Below are positions 27,410-36,083 of a stretch of 64,000 bases of DNA, piece by piece. The stretch is from Pseudomonas kairouanensis (GTDB lineage Bacteria; Pseudomonadota; Gammaproteobacteria; Pseudomonadales; Pseudomonadaceae). The translations under genes were made by a program, and so were the position numbers. The first letter of the stretch is position 1. Each line of letters starts with the position of its first letter. The notes under the pieces were generated by a model. The model had not been told where the DNA came from. It was given only the letters and a program-made list of their open reading frames with translations, and ran no database searches. The stretch is taken from assembly GCF_004682055.1 (NCBI RefSeq), contig NZ_QUZU01000029.1, positions 22,439 through 86,438 of the forward strand, in the 5' to 3' direction.

Positions 27410-28243
27410 TTACGGCAGCGGGTCGAATTTCAAAGCGCTCAAGCTCTGCACCTTATCTTCACGCACCATCTTGTACTCGGTATTCGGGCCAATCCAACGA
27501 TCCCAGATCGCATCAATCTCCCCGGCCTTTTCCATCGCCATCAGCGACTCATTCACCTTGGCCAGAAACGCCGGTTCATCGCGACGCATGCCCGCGCCAA
27601 TCGGTTCCAGCGCCATCGGCTCCTTGGCAATCGCCAACTCAACGCCGCCAGCCTTGGCCTGGTTGACCAGTTTCAACGCGGTCATGGTGTTGGTCACCAA
27701 CCCCACCACCTTGTTCTGTTGCAAGGCCATGTAGGCGGAACCGGTGTCCTGGAAGGTCACCGGGGTGGCGCCCGCGATGCGGATCGATTGCTCCGAGGTC
27801 GAGCCCTTGGTGGAGCTGATGCGCTTGTCCTTGAAGAAGCTTTTCGGCTGGTCGGCATTGGCCGCACGCACCACCAGGGTTTCCTTTGCGATGTAGTACG
27901 GGTCGCTGAACTGGATCTGCTCGGCGCGGGTCTTGGTGTAGGCCAGGTTGGCGAAGATCACATCCACACGGCCCATTTTCACTTCGGGAATGCGCGCTTC
28001 AACCGACAGCGGCTTGAGTTCCAGGGCCACGCCCATGGTCTTGGCCAGGGCTTTGCACAGGTCCACGTCCATGCCCACCAGCTCGCGGGTTTTTGGGTCT
28101 GGCGCGGAGAACGGCGGCACGTCGGCGTACACGCCGCAGCTCAAGGATTGCTTGGCCAGGATGTCGCTCAATTGGTCGGCCTGGGCGCACGCCACAGCCA
28201 AAGGGCCCAATGCCAGCGCAGTAAACAGATGCTTCATACCCAT
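27410..28243 (-). CDS. Periplasmic amino-acid ABC binding protein
   Basis: A 277-residue family-3 binding protein. A signal peptide ends near VACAQA and is followed by the opening QLSDILAKQSLSCGVYADVPPFSAPD. Other family marks are LVGMDVDLCKALAKTMGVALEL and VDVIFANLAYTKTRAEQI. GGAGA lies seven bases before the ATG at 28243. It is last in the operon begun by the SDR gene at 31368. It likely delivers the substrate of the carboxylase locus, an amino acid or lactam-like molecule, to the permeases. Confidence 0.92.
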   Translation of the reverse strand: MGMKHLFTALALGPLAVACAQADQLSDILAKQSLSCGVYADVPPFSAPDPKTRELVGMDVDLCKALAKTMGVALELKPLSVEARIPEVKMGRVDVIFANLAYTKTRAEQIQFSDPYYIAKETLVVRAANADQPKSFFKDKRISSTKGSTSEQSIRIAGATPVTFQDTGSAYMALQQNKVVGLVTNTMTALKLVNQAKAGGVELAIAKEPMALEPIGAGMRRDEPAFLAKVNESLMAMEKAGEIDAIWDRWIGPNTEYKMVREDKVQSLSALKFDPLP

Positions 28244-28301
28244 GGGAAATCTCCAGAAAGTTGGACCAGCAAAATGGCAGAGGGAATCAAACCGCCGCAG
28301 C

Positions 28302-29039
28302 TCAATGGGCCCGCAGGTCGGCGATGAAGCGTTGCGCTCGCGGGTGCGAAGGCTGGGTGAAGAAGGCGTCGGGGGTGCTCTTTTCCAGAATCTGCCCCGC
28401 GTCCATAAACCAGATGGTGTCGGCCACTTCGCGGGCGAAGTTCATCTCGTGGGTCACGCACATCATGGTCATGCCGTCCTTGGCCAACCCTTTCATCACA
28501 CTCAGCACTTCACCAACCATTTCCGGGTCGAGGGCGCTGGTGGGTTCGTCGAACAGCATCACCGGCGGCTCCATCGCCAGGGCGCGGGCAATCGCCACCC
28601 GTTGTTGCTGGCCGCCGGACAACTGCGCCGGATAAGCCCCGGCCTTGTGGGCCAGGCCCACGCGGTCGAGCAGTTCCATGGCCTTTTGCTTGGCCGCCGC
28701 GCCCTTGAGGTTGCGCAGCTTGTTCGGCGCCAGGGTGATGTTTTCCAGCACCGAAAGGTGGGGGAACAGGTTGAAGCTCTGGAACACAAACCCTACGCGG
28801 CTGCGCAGGCGGTTGATCTGGGCGTCGGTGCCGTGCACGTCCTGGCCGTCGAACAGGATCTGGCCGTTCTGGATGTCTTCCAGGCGGTTGACCGTGCGAA
28901 TCAAGGTGGACTTGCCCGACCCCGAAGGCCCGCACAGCACCACCACTTCACCGGGTTGCACTTCGGCGGTGATGTCGGTGAGCGCCTGGTACTCGCCGTA
29001 CCATTTATTGATTTTCGAAAACATGATCATTGGATGCAT
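28302..29039 (-). CDS. Amino-acid ABC transporter ATPase
   Basis: A 245-residue polar amino-acid type ATPase: Walker A CGPSGSGKST (about residues 31-40), signature LSGGQQQRVAIARAL, Walker B VMLFDEPTSALDPE, and the H-switch VTHEM. ATG at 29039 has GAGGG eight bases upstream; a TTG at 29057 is less likely. It lies between the permease and the binding protein. Confidence 0.92.
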   Translation of the reverse strand: MHPMIMFSKINKWYGEYQALTDITAEVQPGEVVVLCGPSGSGKSTLIRTVNRLEDIQNGQILFDGQDVHGTDAQINRLRSRVGFVFQSFNLFPHLSVLENITLAPNKLRNLKGAAAKQKAMELLDRVGLAHKAGAYPAQLSGGQQQRVAIARALAMEPPVMLFDEPTSALDPEMVGEVLSVMKGLAKDGMTMMCVTHEMNFAREVADTIWFMDAGQILEKSTPDAFFTQPSHPRAQRFIADLRAH

Positions 29040-29053
29040 GAGCGCAGCCCTCT

Positions 29054-29797
29054 TCAATTATCGGTGGCCAGCAACGGCTTGCCAGGCACGGTTTGCCCGC
29101 CGTTACCCAGGCGCTTGCGCGCAATGCGTTGCTCTACCCAACCAGCCAGGCGGGTCAGGCCGAAGCACAGCAGGTAGTAGATGATCGCCAGGATGAAAAA
29201 CACCTGGAACGGCTTGGTCAGCAACTGGTTGTTGACCTGGTTCGCAGCAAAAGTCACTTCCTGCACGTTGATCACGTAGCCCAGGGAGGTTTCCTTGATG
29301 ATCGAGATGAACTGGCTGATCAGGCTCGGCAGCGCGTTGTACAGCGCCTGGGGCAGAATCACCCACACCGTGGTGCGCACGTAACCCAAACCCAAAGCGC
29401 GAGACGCCTCGTACTGCCCACTCGGCAACGCCTGAATACCGCCGCGAATGATTTCGCACAGGTAGGCGCTCTGGTAGATCACCAACGTGCAGAGCATGGT
29501 CATGAAGCCGGTGATGTTATGGCCGATCAGCAGGGGCACCAGGAAGTAGGTCCAGAAGATCACCATCAGCAACGGAATACCGCGCAGCACGTAGACCCAC
29601 ACCGTGGCCACCCAATACAAACCCTTCCACGGCGACACCCGCGCCAATGCCAGCAGCAACCCGAACGGGAATGCCAACAGCAAGGCCAATGCTGCCAGGA
29701 TCAGCGTGCTCGCCAGGCCACCCAGGGGGCCATGGGGATACTGACCGATCAGAAACAGCGTCCAGTTGTTTTGCAGGATTTCAACGATATCGAACAT
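29054..29797 (-). CDS. Amino-acid ABC transporter permease
   Basis: A 247-residue permease of the HisM/GlnP type. The EAA loop is EASRALGLGYVRTTVWVILPQA, and about five membrane segments are visible (for example ILAALALLLAFPFGLLLAL). ATG at 29797 was preferred to the ATG at 29803 because GAGG is at proper spacing for the former. It pairs with the permease at 29804-30505. Confidence 0.9.
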   Translation of the reverse strand: MFDIVEILQNNWTLFLIGQYPHGPLGGLASTLILAALALLLAFPFGLLLALARVSPWKGLYWVATVWVYVLRGIPLLMVIFWTYFLVPLLIGHNITGFMTMLCTLVIYQSAYLCEIIRGGIQALPSGQYEASRALGLGYVRTTVWVILPQALYNALPSLISQFISIIKETSLGYVINVQEVTFAANQVNNQLLTKPFQVFFILAIIYYLLCFGLTRLAGWVEQRIARKRLGNGGQTVPGKPLLATDN

Positions 29798-29803
29798 CGC
29801 CAT

Positions 29804-30505
29804 CTACCTCGCCAAGGCTTTGCTGAAGTGCCGGGCAAGCAATGCCCCGGCGCCCATCAGCAGCAGGGAAAACACCAGGTAGAACACCGTGGCCACCAGG
29901 TACGACTCAAAGGTGCGGAAGGTGTAGTTCTCCACCTCGCGGCTGGCGTAGGTCAGCTCCATCACGCCGATCGCCATCGCCAGGCTGGTGTTCTTGAACA
30001 GCAGCACGGTGTGGTTGATCAGCGACGGCAGGCAGTTGCGCACACCCTGGGGCAGGATCACGTAGCGCATCGAACGCACGTAGCCCAGGCCCAGGGCGCG
30101 GGACGCTTCGGTCTGCCCGGCAGGAATCGCCCGCAGGCCGCTGCGCATGTCTTCACAGAAATACGCGGCCTGGCACAAGCCCAGGGCGATCACCGAAAAC
30201 AAGTACTCGGTGTTGTGACTGGCCAGCCACAGCTGGGCGTTTTCGCTGAGCAGGGTCGGCACGCCGAAGTACCACAGCATCAGTTGCACCAGGGTGGGCA
30301 CATTGCGGTGGTACGACACGTACCCCGCCACCAGGCGGTCGGCCAGCTTGTTGCCGGTCAGGCGCACCGTGACCAGCGTCAGCGCCAGAATCATCGCCAG
30401 CAGCCAGGCGAACAACGCCAGCTGCAAGGTCATTTCGATGCCCTTGACGATCAGCTCGGCGTACTCGCCTTGCAGAATCGCGGCCAAATCGAAGTCTTGC
30501 TTCAT
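29804..30505 (-). CDS. Amino-acid ABC transporter permease
   Basis: A 233-residue permease with the EAA loop EASRALGLGYVRSMRYVILPQG and segments LFAWLLAMILALTLVTV and YLVATVFYLVFSLLLMGAGALL. AGGGA precedes the ATG at 30505. It is read after a 110-bp gap from the SDR gene that contains a perfect 14-bp palindrome, so an internal promoter or processing site is possible. Confidence 0.9.
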   Translation of the reverse strand: MKQDFDLAAILQGEYAELIVKGIEMTLQLALFAWLLAMILALTLVTVRLTGNKLADRLVAGYVSYHRNVPTLVQLMLWYFGVPTLLSENAQLWLASHNTEYLFSVIALGLCQAAYFCEDMRSGLRAIPAGQTEASRALGLGYVRSMRYVILPQGVRNCLPSLINHTVLLFKNTSLAMAIGVMELTYASREVENYTFRTFESYLVATVFYLVFSLLLMGAGALLARHFSKALAR

Positions 30506-30581
30506 GGTCAATCCCTATCGGCATTGGGCTAGGGCAGAAATCAAAAATCACCCGGCGTGGCCGTGGCGGGATGCAGCGCTG

Positions 30582-30595
30582 ACGGATCGATCCGT
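30582..30595. promoter_or_regulatory. 14-bp perfect palindrome ACGGATCGATCCGT
   Basis: Located in the gap between the SDR stop and the first permease start. It is a plausible operator or stable stem; no second copy was noticed in the window. Confidence 0.4.
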
Positions 30596-30615
30596 TCTGT
30601 TTTAGTGGGCTGGTT

Positions 30616-31368
30616 TCAGCCCTGGTAGTCCTGGGGACGTGCGGTAGAGAGCCCGCCCGGCACCTGCAAGGTCGGGGTGATTTCCATATGCCCCACGTTC
30701 ACCGCAATCGGCGCGGCAATCGCAAAGGCGATGGCGTTGGCGATGTCTTCGGCCTGGGGCAATTCAAAGCCCTCGACGAAGCGCTTGTAGGTCTCTTCGG
30801 AATCGCCGTGCACATGGGCAAAGATGTCGGTGGCCACGCGGCCTGGGCAAATCTCGGTTACGCGCACGCGCTTGCCGAACGCATCGATGCGCAGCTGGCG
30901 CGAGAGCATGCTCACCGCCGCCTTGGTGGCGTGGTAAGTGGAGTTGCCGCCAAAGTTGTAGGCCGCGGCAATTGAGCTGATGTTGATGATGTGCCCGCAA
31001 TCGCGCTCGACCATGCCCGGCAACGCCAGGCGCGCCAGGTGCAGCACGGCGCGCAGGTTGACGTCGATCAACAGGTCGATGCCCGCCGCGTCGGCCTTGA
31101 GCAGCGAGCCCGGTTTATCGACACCGGCGTTGTTGACCAGGATGTCGAAGGTGTTGTCGGCGAACAGCTGGGTCAACCCGGCGATGTCGGTCACGTCGAT
31201 GGCGTGGGGAATGCAGCCGGTCTTGGCCGCCAGTTCCTGCAACTTGTCGGCGCTGCGGGCCAGGGCATGCACTTGGATGCCTTCCTGGCAGAGGCGCTCG
31301 ACAACGGCAGCGCCGATGCCGGAGGAGGCCCCGGTGACCAGCGCGGTTTTGTAGTCGGAAAATGGCAT
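30616..31368 (-). CDS. Short-chain dehydrogenase (YdfG-like)
   Basis: A 250-residue classical SDR: cofactor motif TGASSGIG (about residues 12-19), LVNNAG, Ser of NISSIA, and YHATK with the catalytic Tyr and Lys. It resembles NADP-dependent 3-hydroxy acid dehydrogenases such as YdfG. It is first in the transporter operon and has its own promoter with the LysR operator at 31451-31465. It may oxidise a hydroxyl on the pathway compound. Confidence 0.88.
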   Translation of the reverse strand: MPFSDYKTALVTGASSGIGAAVVERLCQEGIQVHALARSADKLQELAAKTGCIPHAIDVTDIAGLTQLFADNTFDILVNNAGVDKPGSLLKADAAGIDLLIDVNLRAVLHLARLALPGMVERDCGHIINISSIAAAYNFGGNSTYHATKAAVSMLSRQLRIDAFGKRVRVTEICPGRVATDIFAHVHGDSEETYKRFVEGFELPQAEDIANAIAFAIAAPIAVNVGHMEITPTLQVPGGLSTARPQDYQG

Positions 31369-31400
31369 GGGAGGGTCCTTGTGCTACGGGTTATGGTTCG

Positions 31401-31465
31401 ACTCTATCCAGCCTTCAGGCGCTGGACCAAGACGCAATGGTTGTGTGGCGATAAGGCCTGCTTAT
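31401..31465 (-). promoter_or_regulatory. LysR-operated promoter of the SDR/transporter operon
   Basis: On the minus strand: operator ATAAGCAGGCCTTAT (31451-31465, T-N11-A with perfect five-base arms), then a CGTCTT block 32 bases after the C of CATAAG, then TTGGTC (31425-31430), 18 bases, and TAGAGT (31401-31406). The operator is centred about 64 bases before the expected start site, typical for LysR activators. It overlaps the stop codon of pxpA. Confidence 0.75.
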
Positions 31466-32235
31466 GACGCGGCCAGCAGCTGGGAAATCGGCGTGATGCG
31501 CCCGCCCAGTTGTTCTATTTCCTGGCGAATGGTGCGCGCCAGTTCGACCGCGCCGGGGGTGTCGCCGTGCAGCAGAATCGAATGAGCCGGCACCTTCAGC
31601 AGCTTGCCGCTCAGAGCGGTGACGGTGCCCTCCTCCAGCAATTGGCGCACGCGCTTCAAGACTGCCGCAGGCTCCTTGATTACCGAACCTTCGATTTTGC
31701 GCGGCACCAATAGGCAGTCATCGTCATAGGCGCGGTCGGCCAAAAACGTGGTGGCCACGCGCAGGCCGTGTTTGTCGGCCGCGCCTTCAATGGCGCGGCT
31801 GCTGGACGAACTGATGATCAGCGTCGGGTCAAACGCCGCCACCGCCCGCACCAGCGGCTCGGCCAGCGCTGGATCGGCGGCGGCCATATTGCCCAGGGCG
31901 CCGTGGAAGCTCATGTGGGTCATGCGATGGCCGTTGACGGCAGCCATACCGGCCAGGGCACCGAGCTGGTAGATCACGTAGGTGGCCAGTTCCTTGATTT
32001 CGATGTTCATCTGGCGCCGGCCAAAGCCCATCAAGTCGGGGAAGCCCACATGGGCGCCCAGGTCGATGCCCCCGGCCTTGGCCAGGCGCACCGTGGTGTC
32101 CATGATCAGCGGGTCACCGGCATGGTAGCCACAGGCGACGTTGGCTGAGGAGATCAGGCTCATCAGCGCTTCGTCCTCACCCATGCGCCACGGGCCGAAG
32201 CCTTCGCCGAGGTCGGCGTTCAAGTCGATCTTCAT
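31462..32235 (-). CDS. pxpA: PxpA (LamB/YcsF family), 5-oxoprolinase subunit A-like
   Basis: A 257-residue LamB/YcsF protein: MKIDLNADLGEGFGPWRMGEDEALM, ISSANVACGYHAGDP, THMSFHGALGNMA and ILLHGDTPGA. In E. coli and Bacillus PxpA works with PxpB and PxpC to open 5-oxoproline with ATP. Here the same three proteins are joined by biotin carboxylase genes. The start at 32235 was chosen because it begins with the conserved MKIDLNADLGEG. Its start overlaps the end of the carrier-like gene. Confidence 0.9.
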   Translation of the reverse strand: MKIDLNADLGEGFGPWRMGEDEALMSLISSANVACGYHAGDPLIMDTTVRLAKAGGIDLGAHVGFPDLMGFGRRQMNIEIKELATYVIYQLGALAGMAAVNGHRMTHMSFHGALGNMAAADPALAEPLVRAVAAFDPTLIISSSSSRAIEGAADKHGLRVATTFLADRAYDDDCLLVPRKIEGSVIKEPAAVLKRVRQLLEEGTVTALSGKLLKVPAHSILLHGDTPGAVELARTIRQEIEQLGGRITPISQLLAAS

Positions 32236-32630
32236 GCCAGTTGCTCCAGGCCCAGGAAGGCTTCGCCGTAACCGACGAGGGTGCCGCACGGCACGCGCAC
32301 ATCAATGACGCGTGCGGCAACGCTGCTGCGCTGGGGCAGCAGCAGGTCGCCCACTTGCAGCACGGCCACCAGTTGCCCGGCGCTGAGCTGATCGCCCACC
32401 GCCACGAACGGTTGGTTTTGTTGCGGATGGGTCAGCAATAAGCGCCCCAGGCCGGTGGTGCGCAGCACCTGGTCTTCAACCGCCGCAACGGCCACTGGTG
32501 CGGCAACAACGCTGACCGTCGGCGCACCGCGCTTGAGCGTCAGGTGCACACCCGGTCGGGTCATCTCGGCGCCAGCCAGGTGATGCTCCTTGAGCCACAG
32601 CGCCAGTTGGCGGATCTCCTCAATCGTCAT
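32232..32630 (-). CDS. Biotinyl/lipoyl-like carrier lacking the biotin lysine
   Basis: A 132-residue protein with the two-part layout of AccB: an N-terminal helical part (MTIEEIRQLALWLKEHHL) and a C-terminal beta-rich biotinyl-like domain (GRLLLTHPQQNQPFVAVGDQLSAGQLVAVLQVGDLLLPQRSSVAARV). The biotin site EAMKM is replaced by QVGDLLLP, with no lysine, so it cannot be biotinylated. It sits between pxpA and pxpC with four-base overlaps. It may be a structural partner of the complex or have taken over another role. Confidence 0.8.
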   Translation of the reverse strand: MTIEEIRQLALWLKEHHLAGAEMTRPGVHLTLKRGAPTVSVVAAPVAVAAVEDQVLRTTGLGRLLLTHPQQNQPFVAVGDQLSAGQLVAVLQVGDLLLPQRSSVAARVIDVRVPCGTLVGYGEAFLGLEQLA

Positions 32631-33601
32631 GCTTTGACTCCTTCTCGGTGCAGGTCTACCAGGCGGCTGACTTCGCGCAAGTAGTGTCGATTGGATTCGA
32701 GCGCGTCGACCGCCTCCTCATAACTGCATTGGATAAAACGCACCTTGCCGCCAATGGGCGCCTGGCCCAGACGCCACAGGTCGGCCTCGATCACGCTGCC
32801 AAACTTGGGATAGCCACCGCTGGGCTGGGCGTCGCGCATCTGGATGATCGGCTGGCCACCATGGGGCACCTGGATTACGCCGGGCACGATGCCGTGGGAG
32901 CGGATTTCCATCGGCGCGATGGGCAGCAGCGCTTCGCCTTCCATGCGATAGCCGTAGCGGTTGCTTTGGGTGGTGATCTTCCACTCACCGGCCCAGAACG
33001 CGGCGCGGGACGCCTCTTGAAATCGCTCATATTCAGCGGCAGGCAACACCCGCATGGCGGGCACGCCATCGACCTGCAGGGGCAACGCCAGGCTCGGGGC
33101 CAACACGCCAAAGTCCAACGGCAACGGGCTGATGCCGGGGCGCAGGGCCGCCAGGCGATCACCTTGTTGCAACGCGCGGCCCTCCAGGCCACCGAACTCG
33201 CCACGCAACTGGGTACTGCGCGAACCGAGCACCGAAGGCACGTCCACCCCGCCGGCCAGACACAAATAGGCGCGGCTGCCGGAGGTGGGATAACCCAGGT
33301 TCAGCACCTGGCCTTCGCGACCCTGGTACACCCAGTTGGGCGGCAACGGCTGGCCGTCCAGGGTGGCGTCGCAGGCCGCACCGGTCACGGCAAAGGCGCA
33401 GTCCTGCACCAACCGTACTTCGAACGGGAACAGCGGAATCTCAATGGCGGCGGCGTCTTCAGGGTTGCCCAGCAGCAGGTTGCCCAAGGCCAGGGCCAAG
33501 TGGTCCATGGCGCCCGAAGTACCCACGCCTTGACCCAGGCTGCCGAAGCGGCCGAAGTCCTGCACGGTGGCCAGGGCGGTGGCCGATAGAATCTCGATCA
33601 T
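32627..33601 (-). CDS. pxpC: PxpC / carboxyltransferase subunit (KipA fold)
   Basis: A 324-residue protein of the KipA/urea-carboxylase-carboxyltransferase type: MIEILSATALATVQDFGRFGSLGQGVGTSGAMD, AIEIPLFPFEVRL, and AQPSGGYPKFGSVIEADLWRLGQ. PxpC forms the phosphotransfer/hydrolysis core of 5-oxoprolinase with PxpB; the same fold is the carboxyltransferase half in urea carboxylase. The start overlaps the end of pxpB by four bases. Confidence 0.92.
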   Translation of the reverse strand: MIEILSATALATVQDFGRFGSLGQGVGTSGAMDHLALALGNLLLGNPEDAAAIEIPLFPFEVRLVQDCAFAVTGAACDATLDGQPLPPNWVYQGREGQVLNLGYPTSGSRAYLCLAGGVDVPSVLGSRSTQLRGEFGGLEGRALQQGDRLAALRPGISPLPLDFGVLAPSLALPLQVDGVPAMRVLPAAEYERFQEASRAAFWAGEWKITTQSNRYGYRMEGEALLPIAPMEIRSHGIVPGVIQVPHGGQPIIQMRDAQPSGGYPKFGSVIEADLWRLGQAPIGGKVRFIQCSYEEAVDALESNRHYLREVSRLVDLHREGVKA

Positions 33602-34254
33602 CGAATGATCCTCTCGATGCGCAAGCGCAGGAAATCACCCGGCCGCAAAATGGCCGGCGGGGTTTGGGCCGGGTCGAAAAATGACATTTCGGTGCGGCCG
33701 ATGGTGTTCCAGCCGCTGGGGCCAGCCGAGGCGGAGACGCCGGTCTGCACACCGCCGATGGACACCGAGCCCGCGCCGATATTCAGCACCGGCACCTGCC
33801 GACGTGGCGTGGCCAGGCGCGGGTCCATGCCGCCGAGGTAGCAATAACCGGGGTGGCTGCCCAGGGCATACACCGGGTACAGCGGCTCGCAATGCAGGTT
33901 GGCGATGGTTTCGATATCCAGCCCGGTGTGGGCGATCACATCGTTCATATGGGGGCCGAATTCGCCGCCGTAGACCACTGGCAGCTCGACAATGCGGCCT
34001 TCCAGCGGCAACGGCTCGCTCTGCTCCCAGGCTTGCAACAGGCGTTCGCACAGCGCATTCAGTTCACGCGGCGGCTTGAGAAACGTCAGCATCAGGTTGT
34101 TCATGCCCGGCACGGCTTCGTGGATTTCCGGCCATTCGCCAGCCTGCAGGGCCAGGTTCCAGATGCGCTGTTGCGGGGCCAGGTCCAGCTCGCCGGGCGC
34201 TTCGAACAACAAGGCGCTGGAGCCCAACAGGCTGATGGTCGGTGCGATGCTCAT
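33598..34254 (-). CDS. pxpB: PxpB / carboxyltransferase subunit (KipI fold)
   Basis: A 218-residue KipI-type protein: ISLLGSSALLFEAPGELDLAPQQRIWNLA, ELPVVYGGEFGPHMNDVIAHTGLD, LGSHPGYCYLGGMDPRLATPRRQ and GSVSIGGVQTGV. It pairs with PxpC. In the urea-carboxylase CT domain these two units occur as one chain; here they are separate. The ATG overlaps the stop of accC by four bases. Confidence 0.92.
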   Translation of the reverse strand: MSIAPTISLLGSSALLFEAPGELDLAPQQRIWNLALQAGEWPEIHEAVPGMNNLMLTFLKPPRELNALCERLLQAWEQSEPLPLEGRIVELPVVYGGEFGPHMNDVIAHTGLDIETIANLHCEPLYPVYALGSHPGYCYLGGMDPRLATPRRQVPVLNIGAGSVSIGGVQTGVSASAGPSGWNTIGRTEMSFFDPAQTPPAILRPGDFLRLRIERIIR

Positions 34255-35603
34255 GTCGGGCTCCTTTGCTGCAACCAGCGCTCCAGGTGATGAATATCGA
34301 CGCTGCCCTGTTGAAAGGCCGAGTCTTCAAGAATGTCGCGGTGCAGCGCGATATTGGTGCTGATGCCTTCCACCACGATTTCACTGAGGGCCAGGCGCAT
34401 GCGGGCCATGGCCTCTTCGCGGGTGGCGCCGTGGGTGATGACCTTGGCCACCATCGAGTCGTAATACGGCGGCACGCGGTAGCCAGTGGTGACGTGGGAA
34501 TCCACGCGTACCCCAAAACCGCCGGGCACTTCCCAGCGCGTGACCAGGCCGGGGGTGGGCATGAAGGTGGCCGGGTCTTCGGCGTTGATGCGGCACTCCA
34601 GGGAGTGGCCGTTAAGCTGCACGTCTTGTTGGCGCAGGCTCAGCACTTCGCCACGGGCCATGCGCAGTTGCTGCTGCACGATGTCGATGCCGGTGGTCAT
34701 TTCGGTGACCGGGTGTTCGACCTGCAGGCGGGTATTCATCTCGATAAAAAAGAACTCACCGTCTTCATAGAGGAATTCAAAGGTGCCGACGCCGCGATAA
34801 CCGATCTGGCGGCAGGCCTCGGCGCAGCGTTCGCCGACCTTGGCGATGAGCGCCGGATCAATCCCCGGCGCCGGGGCTTCTTCCAGCACTTTCTGGTGGC
34901 GACGTTGCAGCGAGCAATCACGGCAACCGAGCCAGATCGCATGGCCGTGGGCATCGCACAGCACCTGGATTTCCACATGGCGCGGGTGGCCGAGGAATTT
35001 CTCGATGTACAGCTCCGGGTTGCCGAACGCCAGCCGGGCTTCTTCACGGGTCAGGCCAATGGCGGCGAGCAAGTCGCCCTCCTCCTGCACCACGCGCATA
35101 CCGCGACCACCACCGCCGCCGGCGGCCTTGACGATTACCGGGTAGCCGATGTCGGCGGCGATGGCGAGGATGCTGGCGTCGTCGGTGGGCATCGTCGAAT
35201 CCGGCCCCGGCACGCACGGCACACCGGCTTCACGCATGGCGCGCTTGGCGGCCACTTTGTCGCCCATGGTGCGGATGCACGCAGCGCTGGGGCCGATAAA
35301 GGTCAGGCCGGCGGCTTCGATGCGTTCGGCGAAACCTGCGTTTTCGGAGAGAAAACCATAGCCAGGGTGAATGGCCTGGGCGCCGGTGACCTTGGCGGCA
35401 AACAGCAAGGCGCTCTGATTGAGGTAACTCAGGCCCGGTGCGGCCGGGCCGATGCACAGTGACTCATCGGCGTTTTGCACGTACTGCGCGTTGCGGTCCG
35501 CTTCGGAGTACACCGCCACGGTCTTGATGCCCAGGCCGTGGCAGGCACGCTGAATGCGCAGGGCGATTTCGCCACGGTTGGCGATCAGCACTTTGTCGAA
35601 CAT
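34251..35603 (-). CDS. accC: Biotin carboxylase (AccC-like)
   Basis: A 450-residue biotin carboxylase, the family length. The opening MFDKVLIANRGEIALRI is canonical; the glycine-rich ATP loop is KAAGGGGGRGMRV; EAPAPGIDPAL, FFIEMNTRLQVEHPVTEM and ECRINAEDP are further marks. It charges the biotin on the carrier encoded upstream, from ATP and bicarbonate. It is most likely a dedicated copy, not the acetyl-CoA carboxylase subunit, since it is embedded in the pxp operon. The start at 35603 replaces a longer frame. Confidence 0.92.
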   Translation of the reverse strand: MFDKVLIANRGEIALRIQRACHGLGIKTVAVYSEADRNAQYVQNADESLCIGPAAPGLSYLNQSALLFAAKVTGAQAIHPGYGFLSENAGFAERIEAAGLTFIGPSAACIRTMGDKVAAKRAMREAGVPCVPGPDSTMPTDDASILAIAADIGYPVIVKAAGGGGGRGMRVVQEEGDLLAAIGLTREEARLAFGNPELYIEKFLGHPRHVEIQVLCDAHGHAIWLGCRDCSLQRRHQKVLEEAPAPGIDPALIAKVGERCAEACRQIGYRGVGTFEFLYEDGEFFFIEMNTRLQVEHPVTEMTTGIDIVQQQLRMARGEVLSLRQQDVQLNGHSLECRINAEDPATFMPTPGLVTRWEVPGGFGVRVDSHVTTGYRVPPYYDSMVAKVITHGATREEAMARMRLALSEIVVEGISTNIALHRDILEDSAFQQGSVDIHHLERWLQQRSPT

Positions 35604-35629
35604 TGGATTCACCTGAATAACGAATAGGG

Positions 35630-36040
35630 TCAACCGAGGCGGAACAGGGCCTGGCCAGCTTCGACTTCCACCCCGGCCTGGGCCAGGATCTCCACGAGCT
35701 TGCCGGCGGCCTTGGCCTTGACCGGATGGAACATCTTCATCGCCTCGATGACCGCCACGGTCTGGCCGGCTTCGATGGCCTGGCCCACGGTGACGAAGGG
35801 CGGCTCACCGACGGCGGGCGTGAGGTGCAATACGCCGTAGAGGCTGGCCTTGATCTCAATCGCCGAAGGTGATGCCGCTTTTGGCGGCACGGCGATAACG
35901 CTTGGCGCGACGCTGGTAACAACCGCCTGCCCCGCCTGCTTGAACAACCGCAACGTGCTGTCGCCCTCGGTGAGGCTCAGCTCCAGCAGATCGGACTCGG
36001 CCAGCAAATCCATCAACCCTTTAATACGTGCTGAATCCAT
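35630..36040 (-). CDS. Biotin carboxyl carrier protein (AccB-like)
   Basis: A 136-residue carrier: helical N-terminus (MDSARIKGLMDLLAESDLLELSLTEGDSTLRL), Ala/Pro linker, then a biotinyl domain with VIEAMKMFHPVKAKAAG, in which the Lys is biotinylated. Unlike the second carrier-like protein (32232-32630) it is complete. It is the first gene of the pxp operon and follows the promoter at 36084-36148. ATG at 36040 is the first in-frame Met after that promoter. Confidence 0.92.
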   Translation of the reverse strand: MDSARIKGLMDLLAESDLLELSLTEGDSTLRLFKQAGQAVVTSVAPSVIAVPPKAASPSAIEIKASLYGVLHLTPAVGEPPFVTVGQAIEAGQTVAVIEAMKMFHPVKAKAAGKLVEILAQAGVEVEAGQALFRLG

Positions 36041-36083
36041 AGGTGGCCCCTGCCTGTCGAACGTGTCTTGAGTAGATGACCTC

